Below are positions 10,901-16,201 of a stretch of 17,238 nt of DNA, in pieces. The notes beneath the pieces were generated by a model. The model saw only the letters and a list, made by a program, of their open reading frames with translations, was not told the DNA's origin and did not search any database. Numbering within the stretch: the stretch's first letter is position 1; each line of letters opens with the position of its first letter. The stretch comes from Spirochaetales bacterium (GTDB lineage Bacteria > Desulfobacterota_D > UBA1144). A program made the position numbers and the translations under genes. The stretch lies in the NCBI GenBank assembly GCA_002730475.1, contig PCAG01000011.1:1-17238 (forward strand), read 5' to 3'.

Positions 10901-12451
10901 AGAAAATACTGACTTGGGTTTTGATGACAAGGCAGATATGGGAGTATCATCCCCCATGGATCCAATTGGCTCTTTTCCTGTCAAACTCATTGGCTCTACC
11001 AACTTTTCTAAATCTTCCAAGGAATAGCCAAATACCTTTTGTAAAGTTAATATCTGATTCTCGGGCATGTTAGAGGGATTCTCTTTCGATGGATTTTGTG
11101 ATGAGATTATATCTGATATTCTATGAAATTTCTCAGATGTCCACTTCGTGTAATCAAAAGATTTTGAAAGATGATTTTTAATCTCATTATCAAAGAGGAG
11201 AACTTTGCTTTGCGTGTCTACAGCTAAAATCTTTCCGGGACCTACACGACCAGATCTTAGTACCTCTCTTGGGGGGACATCAACTATACCTATCTCGGAG
11301 CCCAAAATTATCAAATTATCCTTCGTAATATGATAACGAATTGGTCTTAAGCCATTCCTATCAAGAGCTGCGCCAACATATCTTCCATCGGTAAACACGA
11401 TTGCCGCGGGTCCATCCCAGGGTTCTGTAATACACGAACTATATTCATAAAAAGATTTTAATTCATTACTCACACTGGGGTCTTTTTCATATGCTTCAGG
11501 TACAAGCATGCAAACGGATTGTAAGATATCTCTACCAGATAAGGTTAAAAGCTCTAATGCGCTATCCAAATCAGAGGAATCGCTTCCATTGGGAGCAATA
11601 AAGGGTTTAATCATGTCAATATCTTTACCCCACACTTTGGACGTAGCAGAGTCTTCTCTCGCTTTCATCCAATTCTTGTTCCCCATTAAAGTATTGATTT
11701 CCCCATTATGCCCAATCCGCCTATATGGATGTGCCAACTTCCAATCAGGAAAGGTATTTGTACTATATCGCTGATGGAATACAGCTATGCTTGTCTTAAA
11801 ATTTGGGTTTCTCAAATCAAGATAGAATTGATCAAGTTGATGTGCTATCAACATACCCTTATAACAAATAGTTCTCGAGGAAAACGAGCAACAATAGAGA
11901 TTTTGGATACCATCTCTTAGAGCTTTATTGTCGATAATCTTTCTTGTTAAAAAAAGATCTCTTTCGAATTTGTCCTGATTAGCCAGCTTTTTAGGAGAGA
12001 CAAAGAACTGATATATAGCAGGAAGTGCATCTAGTGCTTTTTCCCCTAAAACTGAAGAATCAATTGGAACTTCTCTAATCGCCAAAAGTAATAGTCCTTT
12101 TTTTGAAATGCTATCTTTAATTATTTCAAGACTTTTGTGATGGCTAATTGCAGCTTCTTGGGGCATAAAGAACATGCCAACACCCAAATTTCCAAGAGAA
12201 ATATTGTTAATATTATTAGCTGACAGAAATTCATCAAAAAGCTCCAATGGCAATTGAGTTAAAAGGCCAGCTCCATCACCAGTCTTTTGATCACTTCCAG
12301 TAGCACCCCTATGGGTTAGGTTAATAACCGCTTGAATGGCCCTTTTTAGCACTTTATTTGTTCTTGTACCATCAATACCTGCAACAAAGCCAACACCGCA
12401 AGAATCATGTTCAAACTCTTTTTCGTACAATAATCTATTTTTTTTCATCAT
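7940..12451 (-). CDS. gltB: Glutamate synthase (NADPH-type) large subunit
   Basis: This 1503-residue protein is the alpha subunit of bacterial GOGAT, which hydrolyses glutamine and channels ammonia to 2-oxoglutarate to form glutamate. Domains in order: class-II amidotransferase with Cys18 as the expected N-terminal nucleophile after propeptide removal (HDSCGVGF); central domain (about 460-760); FMN/2-oxoglutarate barrel (about 830-1210) with the 3Fe-4S cysteines Cys1120, Cys1126 and Cys1131; and a C-terminal GXGXG helix domain (about 1270-1460). Two consecutive ATGs exist (12451 and 12448). The second is better spaced from the AGGA site, so the protein may be one residue shorter. gltD is neither upstream nor downstream. 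A strong promoter lies just upstream. The 3' end overlaps tsaD by four bases with no terminator. Confidence 0.98.
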   Translation of the reverse strand: MMKKNRLLYEKEFEHDSCGVGFVAGIDGTRTNKVLKRAIQAVINLTHRGATGSDQKTGDGAGLLTQLPLELFDEFLSANNINNISLGNLGVGMFFMPQEAAISHHKSLEIIKDSISKKGLLLLAIREVPIDSSVLGEKALDALPAIYQFFVSPKKLANQDKFERDLFLTRKIIDNKALRDGIQNLYCCSFSSRTICYKGMLIAHQLDQFYLDLRNPNFKTSIAVFHQRYSTNTFPDWKLAHPYRRIGHNGEINTLMGNKNWMKAREDSATSKVWGKDIDMIKPFIAPNGSDSSDLDSALELLTLSGRDILQSVCMLVPEAYEKDPSVSNELKSFYEYSSCITEPWDGPAAIVFTDGRYVGAALDRNGLRPIRYHITKDNLIILGSEIGIVDVPPREVLRSGRVGPGKILAVDTQSKVLLFDNEIKNHLSKSFDYTKWTSEKFHRISDIISSQNPSKENPSNMPENQILTLQKVFGYSLEDLEKLVEPMSLTGKEPIGSMGDDTPISALSSKPKSVFSYFKQRFAQVTNPPIDPYREESVMSLRVLMGDKTSFFDSINSKEEFFYFDSPIITDKEASWIRTLKSKKFKTSIIDTLFSVSKKNDLKSSVEKIVKKSIKEVDKGSKVLLLSDKKVSKTKAPIPIMLAVSAIHHELISQGKRMKVSIVVESGEVREDHQVCCLLGYGASCVNPYLAFASVEDWMKKFDENTGDPLSSYKLALERGVLKIMSKMGISTVASYTGSQIFEIVGIDTETTNTYFPGTVSRIGGVSISNFETDTLIFHSNAFKAKTEEKLKEEGIYRFRKDGEYHFFNPLIFQAIRKVSQTSSHDDYKNFVSLHENRPPSMIRDLFEFKSLGEISIDEVEKVEDILKRFRTGAMSHGALSTEAHEAVAIAANKIGGKSNSGEGGENSSRFTRDEDGSWRNSAIKQVASGRFGVTPEYLASAEIIEIKMAQGAKPGEGGQIPGPKVSEEIASQRFSIPGVGLISPPPHHDIYSIEDLAQLIYDLKHANTSARVSVKLVSEVGVGTVAAGVAKGYADYVQISGSEGGTGASPLGSIKHAGIPWEMGLAETQQVLVMNDLRGRVGISVDGGFQRGFDIVVAAILGADEYGFGTSVLVALGCVMARQCHLNTCPVGIASQKPELRKKFPGVPDEAVNYLYAIANDVREILSKIGVRSIDEIIGRTELIKIKSNIDFQKTNNIDLSKLIADPDPSNTKPRRRTLSRNSRDEEPIDYKILDLCESSIDKLQKKSVDLPIRNTDRTVGAILSGAIAKKYGDRGLPAETIKVNFKGIAGQSFGGYLINGVSISLEGEANDYVGKSMHGGKIVIYPDRESNYLTEGNSIVGNTVLYGATGGRFYAAGYAGERFCVRNSGAVAVVEGVGDHACEYMTGGEVYIFGPVGKNLGAGMSGGLAYILVENKNIEHQINHDMVFIEKVNSKDIKKIENSLSEHYSLTKSRKAERILDNFKNFTSKFIKVVPKEIFNLLESKGISIDDFDFVNPKLN

Positions 12452-12476
12452 TTCCTATAAATTTCAAGTAGAAAGT

Positions 12477-12505
12477 ATTATATAGTTGCGCTATGTAACT
12501 ATCAA
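12477..12505 (-). promoter_or_regulatory. Strong sigma70-type promoter for gltB with an internal dyad
   Basis: On the minus strand, TTGATA (12505-12500) and a perfect TATAAT (12482-12477) are separated by exactly 17 bases. The expected transcription start is near 12470, giving a leader of about 20 bases with a TAGGAA ribosome-binding site. The promoter begins three bases past the stop of the upstream methyltransferase gene, so gltB can be expressed on its own. A perfect inverted repeat, ATAGTT-N9-AACTAT (12482-12502 on the plus strand), fills the spacer and touches both boxes, a plausible operator position. The promoter is seen; regulator binding is inference. Confidence 0.75.
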
Positions 12506-12507
12506 AT

Positions 12508-13107
12508 TCAATACCTTTTAAAAATTAGCGATATCCATGGTTTTTGTATAAATTTTGAATATAAAGCTAATCGATTTTGATTTCCAAGATTGATAAACTT
12601 TTTTTCCTTTTCACAGTTAAAACCTGAAATAATAAGATGCCCATTTGGCTTAACTAGATTTGAGATTGTTTTAAAATTGCCAGGTATAAAATTGCCAGAG
12701 ATGTTCACCGCGACCAGATTGAATTGACAGTCTAATAGGTGAATCTCTTCGTCTGTTAAAGATACGGCTAGAGGAAGGTGTCCAAAATTTGATAAAATAT
12801 TCTGTCTTGCTTCCAGCAATACATACGGATCAATATCAATTGATTTTATTTCTTTATACTTTAATTTCAATAGAAGGATGGTGATGATGCCCGATCCACA
12901 GCCTAGATCTAATGCGGTCGAATTCTTTTCTTTTTTTTTATCAATCGACATTATGGCATCTATGGTTAATTTTGTAGTTAGATGATTCGAACCAAATGAC
13001 GACCCTTTGTTGAGAAAAATCGTTATTGTTTCTTTCGAGTCTGTTGAATCAATTGTAACTTCTAAATCTTGTGGTCTTTCCTCAATATAAGGCTCAAAGG
13101 TTTTCAT
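12508..13107 (-). CDS. PrmA-like SAM-dependent methyltransferase lacking the N-terminal domain
   Basis: This 199-residue protein resembles the linker and catalytic domain of ribosomal protein L11 methyltransferase (PrmA, usually about 290 residues). Seen: a PrmA-like region GSSFGSNHLTT (family form roughly FGTGTHPTT, one residue longer); SAM-binding motif I, LDLGCGSGI; motif II, SIDIDPY; and a VNISGNF segment at the position of PrmA's conserved NIL(A/S) motif. The N-terminal domain that in PrmA docks on L11 is missing. It was not lost to a frameshift, because the divergent thiD gene begins 34 bases upstream. Whether it still methylates L11 or another protein is unknown. It lies upstream of gltB on the same strand with a 56-base gap holding the gltB promoter. 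The class I methyltransferase assignment is secure; the substrate is not. Confidence 0.8.
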   Translation of the reverse strand: MKTFEPYIEERPQDLEVTIDSTDSKETITIFLNKGSSFGSNHLTTKLTIDAIMSIDKKKEKNSTALDLGCGSGIITILLLKLKYKEIKSIDIDPYVLLEARQNILSNFGHLPLAVSLTDEEIHLLDCQFNLVAVNISGNFIPGNFKTISNLVKPNGHLIISGFNCEKEKKFINLGNQNRLALYSKFIQKPWISLIFKRY

Positions 13108-13132
13108 ATATTTAAAATTACATTAATATAAT
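13103..13132 (+). promoter_or_regulatory. Possible thiD promoter giving an almost leaderless transcript
   Basis: A perfect TATAAT (13127-13132) ends nine bases before the ATG of thiD, with a weak -35 (TTCATA, 13103-13108) at 18 bases. Transcription would start within two or three bases of the ATG. No good Shine-Dalgarno sequence precedes thiD, which fits. The region is very AT-rich, so a chance match is possible. Confidence 0.35.
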
Positions 13133-13141
13133 ATTTTGAGA

Positions 13142-13936
13142 ATGAAAAAAAATATTCCGGTAGTATTAAGCATCGCTGGATCAGATTCGGGTGGTGGCGC
13201 AGGAATCCAAGCTGACATAAAAACGCTAAATACAATGAAAGTTTTTGCTGCAACCGCAATTACTTGTATAACAGCTCAAAACACTAAAGAAATAAGGAAA
13301 ATCAGTAAGGTGTCGGCAAATCTTGTTGAAGAGCAAATATTATCAGTTAAAGAAGATTTTGAAATATCAGCTGTAAAGATAGGAATGCTATACGATAAAG
13401 AGATAATGCTAAGAGTAAGTAGATGTATAAAACTACTGAAAGATATACCAATAATAATTGACCCTGTAATGATATCCAAATCGGGTGATTATTTATTAAA
13501 ACCTTCAGCGATAAACTTCTTCAAAAAGGAAATCCTTCCTAAGGCATGGCTGGTAACACCCAATTTGCATGAAGCATTAAATTTATCCGGGATGCAAAGC
13601 ATCGAAGATGAAAAAGATATTCGAAATTGTTGTGTAAAATTAAGGCAATTTGGGGCAAAGAATATTTTAATTAAAGGCGGTCATTTGAAGCATACAAAAG
13701 AAATCGTAGATTATTTATTTCATAATAACAGGATATACAAATTTACTTCACGTAGATACGATACAAAGAATACGCATGGTACGGGCTGTACCCTGTCCGC
13801 TGCAATTTCTGGTAATATAGCTAAAGGTATGCATTTAATTAAGGCGACAAAAGAGGCCAAAAAATTTGTCGATAAGGCAATAAGAAATTCCCTAAGAATT
13901 GGCAGTGGCCATGGTCCACTGAATCATTTTCCATAA
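13142..13936 (+). CDS. thiD: Hydroxymethylpyrimidine/phosphomethylpyrimidine kinase
   Basis: With the ATG at 13142 the protein has 264 residues. ThiD phosphorylates HMP and HMP-P to HMP-PP, the pyrimidine donor for thiamine phosphate synthase, and so follows ThiC (4961-6862) in the pathway. Ribokinase-fold motifs are visible: [18 protein letters not shown] near the N-terminus, TPNLHEA, KGGH, and the anion-hole/catalytic loop [12 protein letters not shown] with Cys216. Length and ending (GHGPLNHF) match the E. coli enzyme (266). A TTG two codons upstream (13136) is a less likely start. The stop codon overlaps the ribosome-binding site of folD, so thiD and folD form a two-gene unit. No TPP riboswitch fits in the 34-base upstream gap. 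Confidence 0.96.
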   Translation: MKKNIPVVLSIAGSDSGGGAGIQADIKTLNTMKVFAATAITCITAQNTKEIRKISKVSANLVEEQILSVKEDFEISAVKIGMLYDKEIMLRVSRCIKLLKDIPIIIDPVMISKSGDYLLKPSAINFFKKEILPKAWLVTPNLHEALNLSGMQSIEDEKDIRNCCVKLRQFGAKNILIKGGHLKHTKEIVDYLFHNNRIYKFTSRRYDTKNTHGTGCTLSAAISGNIAKGMHLIKATKEAKKFVDKAIRNSLRIGSGHGPLNHFP

Positions 13937-13940
13937 GGAG
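13935..13940 (+). promoter_or_regulatory. folD ribosome-binding site overlapping the thiD stop
   Basis: AAGGAG lies six bases before the folD ATG and shares its first two bases with the thiD TAA stop (13934-13936). It is the best Shine-Dalgarno match in the window and fixes the folD start at 13947. The overlap suggests coupled translation of thiD and folD. Confidence 0.85.
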
Positions 13941-13946
13941 ATAGAT

Positions 13947-14801
13947 ATGAGTTACGAATTAATAGACGGGAAATTAGTTGCAAGCAAAATAAGAGAAGAG
14001 ATTAAAGACCGAGTTGCGGAGATTAAGAATAAGCACTCAAAAATTCCTGGATTAGCGGCAATTCTTGTTGGAGATGATCCCGCCTCAGAAATATATGTTA
14101 GGAACAAGAGGAAGGCGTGTGAAGATGTCGGAATATATTCAGAAGAACACAAACTTTCGGGCGATATAGCACAGGAAGATTTGCTAAAATTAATTAATCA
14201 TCTTAACGGCGATGAGAACATCAATGGAATTTTAGTTCAACTTCCACTGCCAAAACATATTGACGACTCTACGGTTTTAAACTCAGTCTCACCAGAAAAA
14301 GATGTTGACGGATTCCATCCTATTAATGCAGGTCTTTTGTTCGAAGGTAAACCTAGATTTATCGCTTGCACACCCCATGGAATAATCAAAATGCTGGAAT
14401 TTTACAATATAGACATCGAGGGAAAAAATGCAGTTGTTTTAGGGAGAAGTAATATTGTGGGTAAACCAGCTTCGATGTTACTTCTTCAAAAAAATGCAAC
14501 TGTTACAATTTGTCATTCAAGAACAAGAAATTTAGATAAAATCTTAAAATCAGCCGATTTGATAGTTGCTGCTATAGGAAGGGCTAAGTTTGTCACACCT
14601 AAAATGGTTAAAGAGGGTTCTGTAATTATCGATGTAGGTATCAATAGGCTTGACGATGGAAAATTGGTGGGTGATGTAGATTTTGAAAATGTAAAAGATA
14701 TCTCGAGCTATATAACACCAGTACCAGGCGGTGTAGGGCCAATGACAATAACCATGCTTTTGTGGAATACGGTATCATCTCTAGAGCAATCAGTTAGTTA
14801 G
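13947..14801 (+). CDS. folD: Methylenetetrahydrofolate dehydrogenase / methenyltetrahydrofolate cyclohydrolase
   Basis: This 284-residue bifunctional cytoplasmic enzyme interconverts 5,10-methylene-, 5,10-methenyl- and 10-formyl-tetrahydrofolate with NADP. The length matches E. coli FolD (288). The catalytic pair Tyr50 and Lys54 is seen in YVRNK. Also present are the substrate-site motifs VQLPLPKHI and PEKDVDGFHP, the Rossmann-fold GRSNIVGKPASMLLL, and the C-terminal TPVPGGVGPMTI. The start is fixed by a strong ribosome-binding site. It is the second gene of a thiD-folD unit. The last 12 bases overlap, tail to tail, with hspQ on the other strand. folK and a pterin dehydratase gene within 1.2 kb make this a folate/pterin neighbourhood. 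Confidence 0.97.
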   Translation: MSYELIDGKLVASKIREEIKDRVAEIKNKHSKIPGLAAILVGDDPASEIYVRNKRKACEDVGIYSEEHKLSGDIAQEDLLKLINHLNGDENINGILVQLPLPKHIDDSTVLNSVSPEKDVDGFHPINAGLLFEGKPRFIACTPHGIIKMLEFYNIDIEGKNAVVLGRSNIVGKPASMLLLQKNATVTICHSRTRNLDKILKSADLIVAAIGRAKFVTPKMVKEGSVIIDVGINRLDDGKLVGDVDFENVKDISSYITPVPGGVGPMTITMLLWNTVSSLEQSVS

Positions 14802-15122
14802 ATGCTTCACGATATAATTACCATCTTTATCGTTCCCATCAAAAAGTAACCTAACTGATGGATGACTGAATGGTTCTTTGGAATTATCACGTTCCAAATT
14901 CTGCTGAGAAACGTATGCGATGTAAGTAGTTTTATCATCATTCTCCGCCAAAAGATGATAAAAGGGTTGATTTTTGTCTGGTCGTCTGTCTTCAGGAATC
15001 CTTAGATACCACTCTTCATTATTATTGAAAGTGGGATCAACATCGAAAATGATTCCCCTAAAAAAGAATTTCTTATGCTTTACAACTTGTCCTAGTTTAA
15101 ACTTAGCTACATCTTGGACCAT
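14790..15122 (-). CDS. hspQ: Heat shock protein HspQ (YccV-like domain)
   Basis: This 110-residue protein has the YccV/hemimethylated-DNA-binding-type domain of HspQ. In enterobacteria HspQ is a heat-induced protein implicated in turnover of mutant DnaA and in adapting substrates to the Lon protease. Visible family features are KFKLGQVVKH at the start, GIIFDVDPTF, the QPFYHLLAENDD segment and TYIAYVSQQNL. It is slightly longer than the E. coli protein (105). It follows folK with an 18-base gap. A GAGGAG ribosome-binding site (15142-15137) overlaps the folK stop but is 14 bases from the ATG, which is unusually far; no nearer in-frame start exists. No heat-shock promoter is visible in front of it. 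Its 3' end overlaps folD by 12 bases. Confidence 0.9.
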   Translation of the reverse strand: MVQDVAKFKLGQVVKHKKFFFRGIIFDVDPTFNNNEEWYLRIPEDRRPDKNQPFYHLLAENDDKTTYIAYVSQQNLERDNSKEPFSHPSVRLLFDGNDKDGNYIVKHLTN

Positions 15123-15140
15123 AAAAGGAAGGATATCTCC

Positions 15141-15641
15141 TCACCGTATTTTTTCAATATCAACATTTTCCAGTTTAGAGATTCTCTGATTCGATAAATT
15201 TTTAGAAATCTCCATCAAAGATTTATTTAGGATAGGGTGTACAAATGCAGGGTTTAAATCCATAATGGGAAAAATAACGAACGCTCTTTTATGAGCTCTT
15301 GGGTGTGGGACTTGAATTCTAACCTCGTCCAAAATTATAGAATTATAAAATATAATATCTATATCTATTATTCGTGGCTTGTTCAACTCAGATAAAACCC
15401 TGCCCATTTCGCTTTCTATTTTTTTTAACTTCTCAATAAGTTCTAGCGGGGGGAAATTTGTCTGTACTTCAATTGCAATGTTAAGAAAATTGTCCTGCTT
15501 CTGAACGTTTAAAGGTTCGGTTTCGTAAACACTCGATATAGAGTCGATTGTCACAATACTGCTAAGGCGAGAGATAGCATTTTTAAGATTTTCAATCTTG
15601 TTTCCAAGATTTGTCCCGATTGATAGATAAACTAGATTCAT
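15141..15641 (-). CDS. folK: 2-amino-4-hydroxy-6-hydroxymethyldihydropteridine pyrophosphokinase
   Basis: This 166-residue protein (HPPK) transfers pyrophosphate from ATP to 6-hydroxymethyl-7,8-dihydropterin before its coupling to p-aminobenzoate in folate synthesis. The N-terminus YLSIGTNLGNK, the loop motif YETEPL (39-44), RIIDIDIIFY with magnesium-binding Asp93 and Asp95, and VPHPRAHKRAFV are all canonical. Length is close to E. coli FolK (159). It is divergent from the pterin dehydratase gene and followed closely by hspQ. A good -10 box six bases from the ATG suggests a leaderless mRNA. folP, folE and folB are not in the window. Confidence 0.96.
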   Translation of the reverse strand: MNLVYLSIGTNLGNKIENLKNAISRLSSIVTIDSISSVYETEPLNVQKQDNFLNIAIEVQTNFPPLELIEKLKKIESEMGRVLSELNKPRIIDIDIIFYNSIILDEVRIQVPHPRAHKRAFVIFPIMDLNPAFVHPILNKSLMEISKNLSNQRISKLENVDIEKIR

Positions 15642-15647
15642 TGTTTT

Positions 15648-15675
15648 ATTGTAATTTATTTTTTTGACTTGTTAA
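15648..15675 (-). promoter_or_regulatory. Probable folK promoter (leaderless)
   Basis: On the minus strand, TTAACA (15675-15670) and TACAAT (15653-15648) are separated by 16 bases. The -10 box ends only six bases before the folK ATG, so the first transcribed base should be at or next to the A of ATG. No ribosome-binding site is present, which agrees with a leaderless message. Confidence 0.5.
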
Positions 15676-15692
15676 TTGTTTCTGTTTATCTT
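15664..15692 (+). promoter_or_regulatory. Probable pterin dehydratase promoter (leaderless)
   Basis: TTGACT (15664-15669) and TATCTT (15687-15692) are 17 bases apart. The -10 box ends six bases before the ATG at 15699, again predicting a leaderless mRNA. Its -35 box abuts the -35 box of the folK promoter on the other strand, so polymerase could occupy only one of them at a time. Confidence 0.5.
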
Positions 15693-15698
15693 CACATT

Positions 15699-15977
15699 AT
15701 GGCTCGGAAATTAAAAAAACTTTCAATCGCTGAAACAAAAAAATTAGCTCCAACATGGAGTGTAAAAAGGAATCAATTATATAAGAAGTTTATTTTTTCA
15801 AACTTTTCGGATGCTATGGCATTTATAGTTCAAATTGGGATAGAAGCCGAAAAGCTTAATCATCATCCAGCAATAAATAACATATATAACAAGGTAGAAA
15901 TTTATTTATCTACACACAACGTTGGTGCTATTACAAAACTAGATATACAATTGGCTAACAACATTGATGATCTCTAA
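15699..15977 (+). CDS. phhB: Pterin-4a-carbinolamine dehydratase
   Basis: The 92-residue protein from the ATG at 15699 belongs to the PCD/DCoH family, which dehydrates 4a-hydroxytetrahydrobiopterin during pterin cofactor recycling. The active-site signature is visible: EKLNHHPAI with His55 and His56, then LSTHNVGAITKLD with His73. Length is typical (about 95-110). A TTG 30 bases upstream (15669) would add ten residues, but it lies inside the predicted promoter. No phenylalanine hydroxylase gene is nearby; the divergent neighbour is folK, so a housekeeping role in folate or pterin metabolism is as likely as amino-acid hydroxylation (inference). The stop codon overlaps the stop of the convergent small membrane-protein gene. 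Confidence 0.93.
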   Translation: MARKLKKLSIAETKKLAPTWSVKRNQLYKKFIFSNFSDAMAFIVQIGIEAEKLNHHPAINNIYNKVEIYLSTHNVGAITKLDIQLANNIDDL

Positions 15978-16195
15978 GTAATTTTATAATTGTCATCATC
16001 AACATCAATTACTTCATCTTCTTCATGGCTATCATTAACTTGATCGCTTTTGGTAACAACCAATTTCCTATATGTTCTAAACAGAAAATATACTAACAGT
16101 AGAGCTCCGAAGCCAATACCAAAAACAATAAAGAGCGCTATTAATATAATTGTGCTTAGCACAGAGGAAATAGTTAGTTTTACATTCTTAAACAT
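15974..16195 (-). CDS. Small membrane protein with acidic C-terminal tail, unknown function
   Basis: I do not recognise this 73-residue protein. Residues 9-39 form a continuous hydrophobic stretch, long for one helix and with a central GIGFG that could allow a hairpin. A positively charged patch (RTYRK, 40-44) follows, which by the positive-inside rule suggests a cytoplasmic C-terminus. Residues 51-68 are strongly acidic (ten Asp/Glu), and the protein ends with an NYKI segment. It starts six bases after the secA stop, with only a weak ribosome-binding site, and is probably cotranscribed with secA. The 3' end overlaps the pterin dehydratase stop by four bases. Codon and base use look like the neighbours, so it is probably a real gene; no function can be assigned. 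Confidence 0.7.
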   Translation of the reverse strand: MFKNVKLTISSVLSTIILIALFIVFGIGFGALLLVYFLFRTYRKLVVTKSDQVNDSHEEDEVIDVDDDNYKIT

Positions 16196-16201
16196 TCTTA
16201 A

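Noticed and set aside
12482..12502. The ATAGTT-N9-AACTAT repeat as a terminator for the PrmA-like gene
   Set aside because: The stem is only six A/T-rich pairs with a 9-base loop and no U-tract; its position between -35 and -10 boxes fits an operator better.
15669..15698. Upstream TTG start for the pterin dehydratase
   Set aside because: The segment overlaps the -35/-10 promoter elements, and the family N-terminus fits the ATG at 15699.
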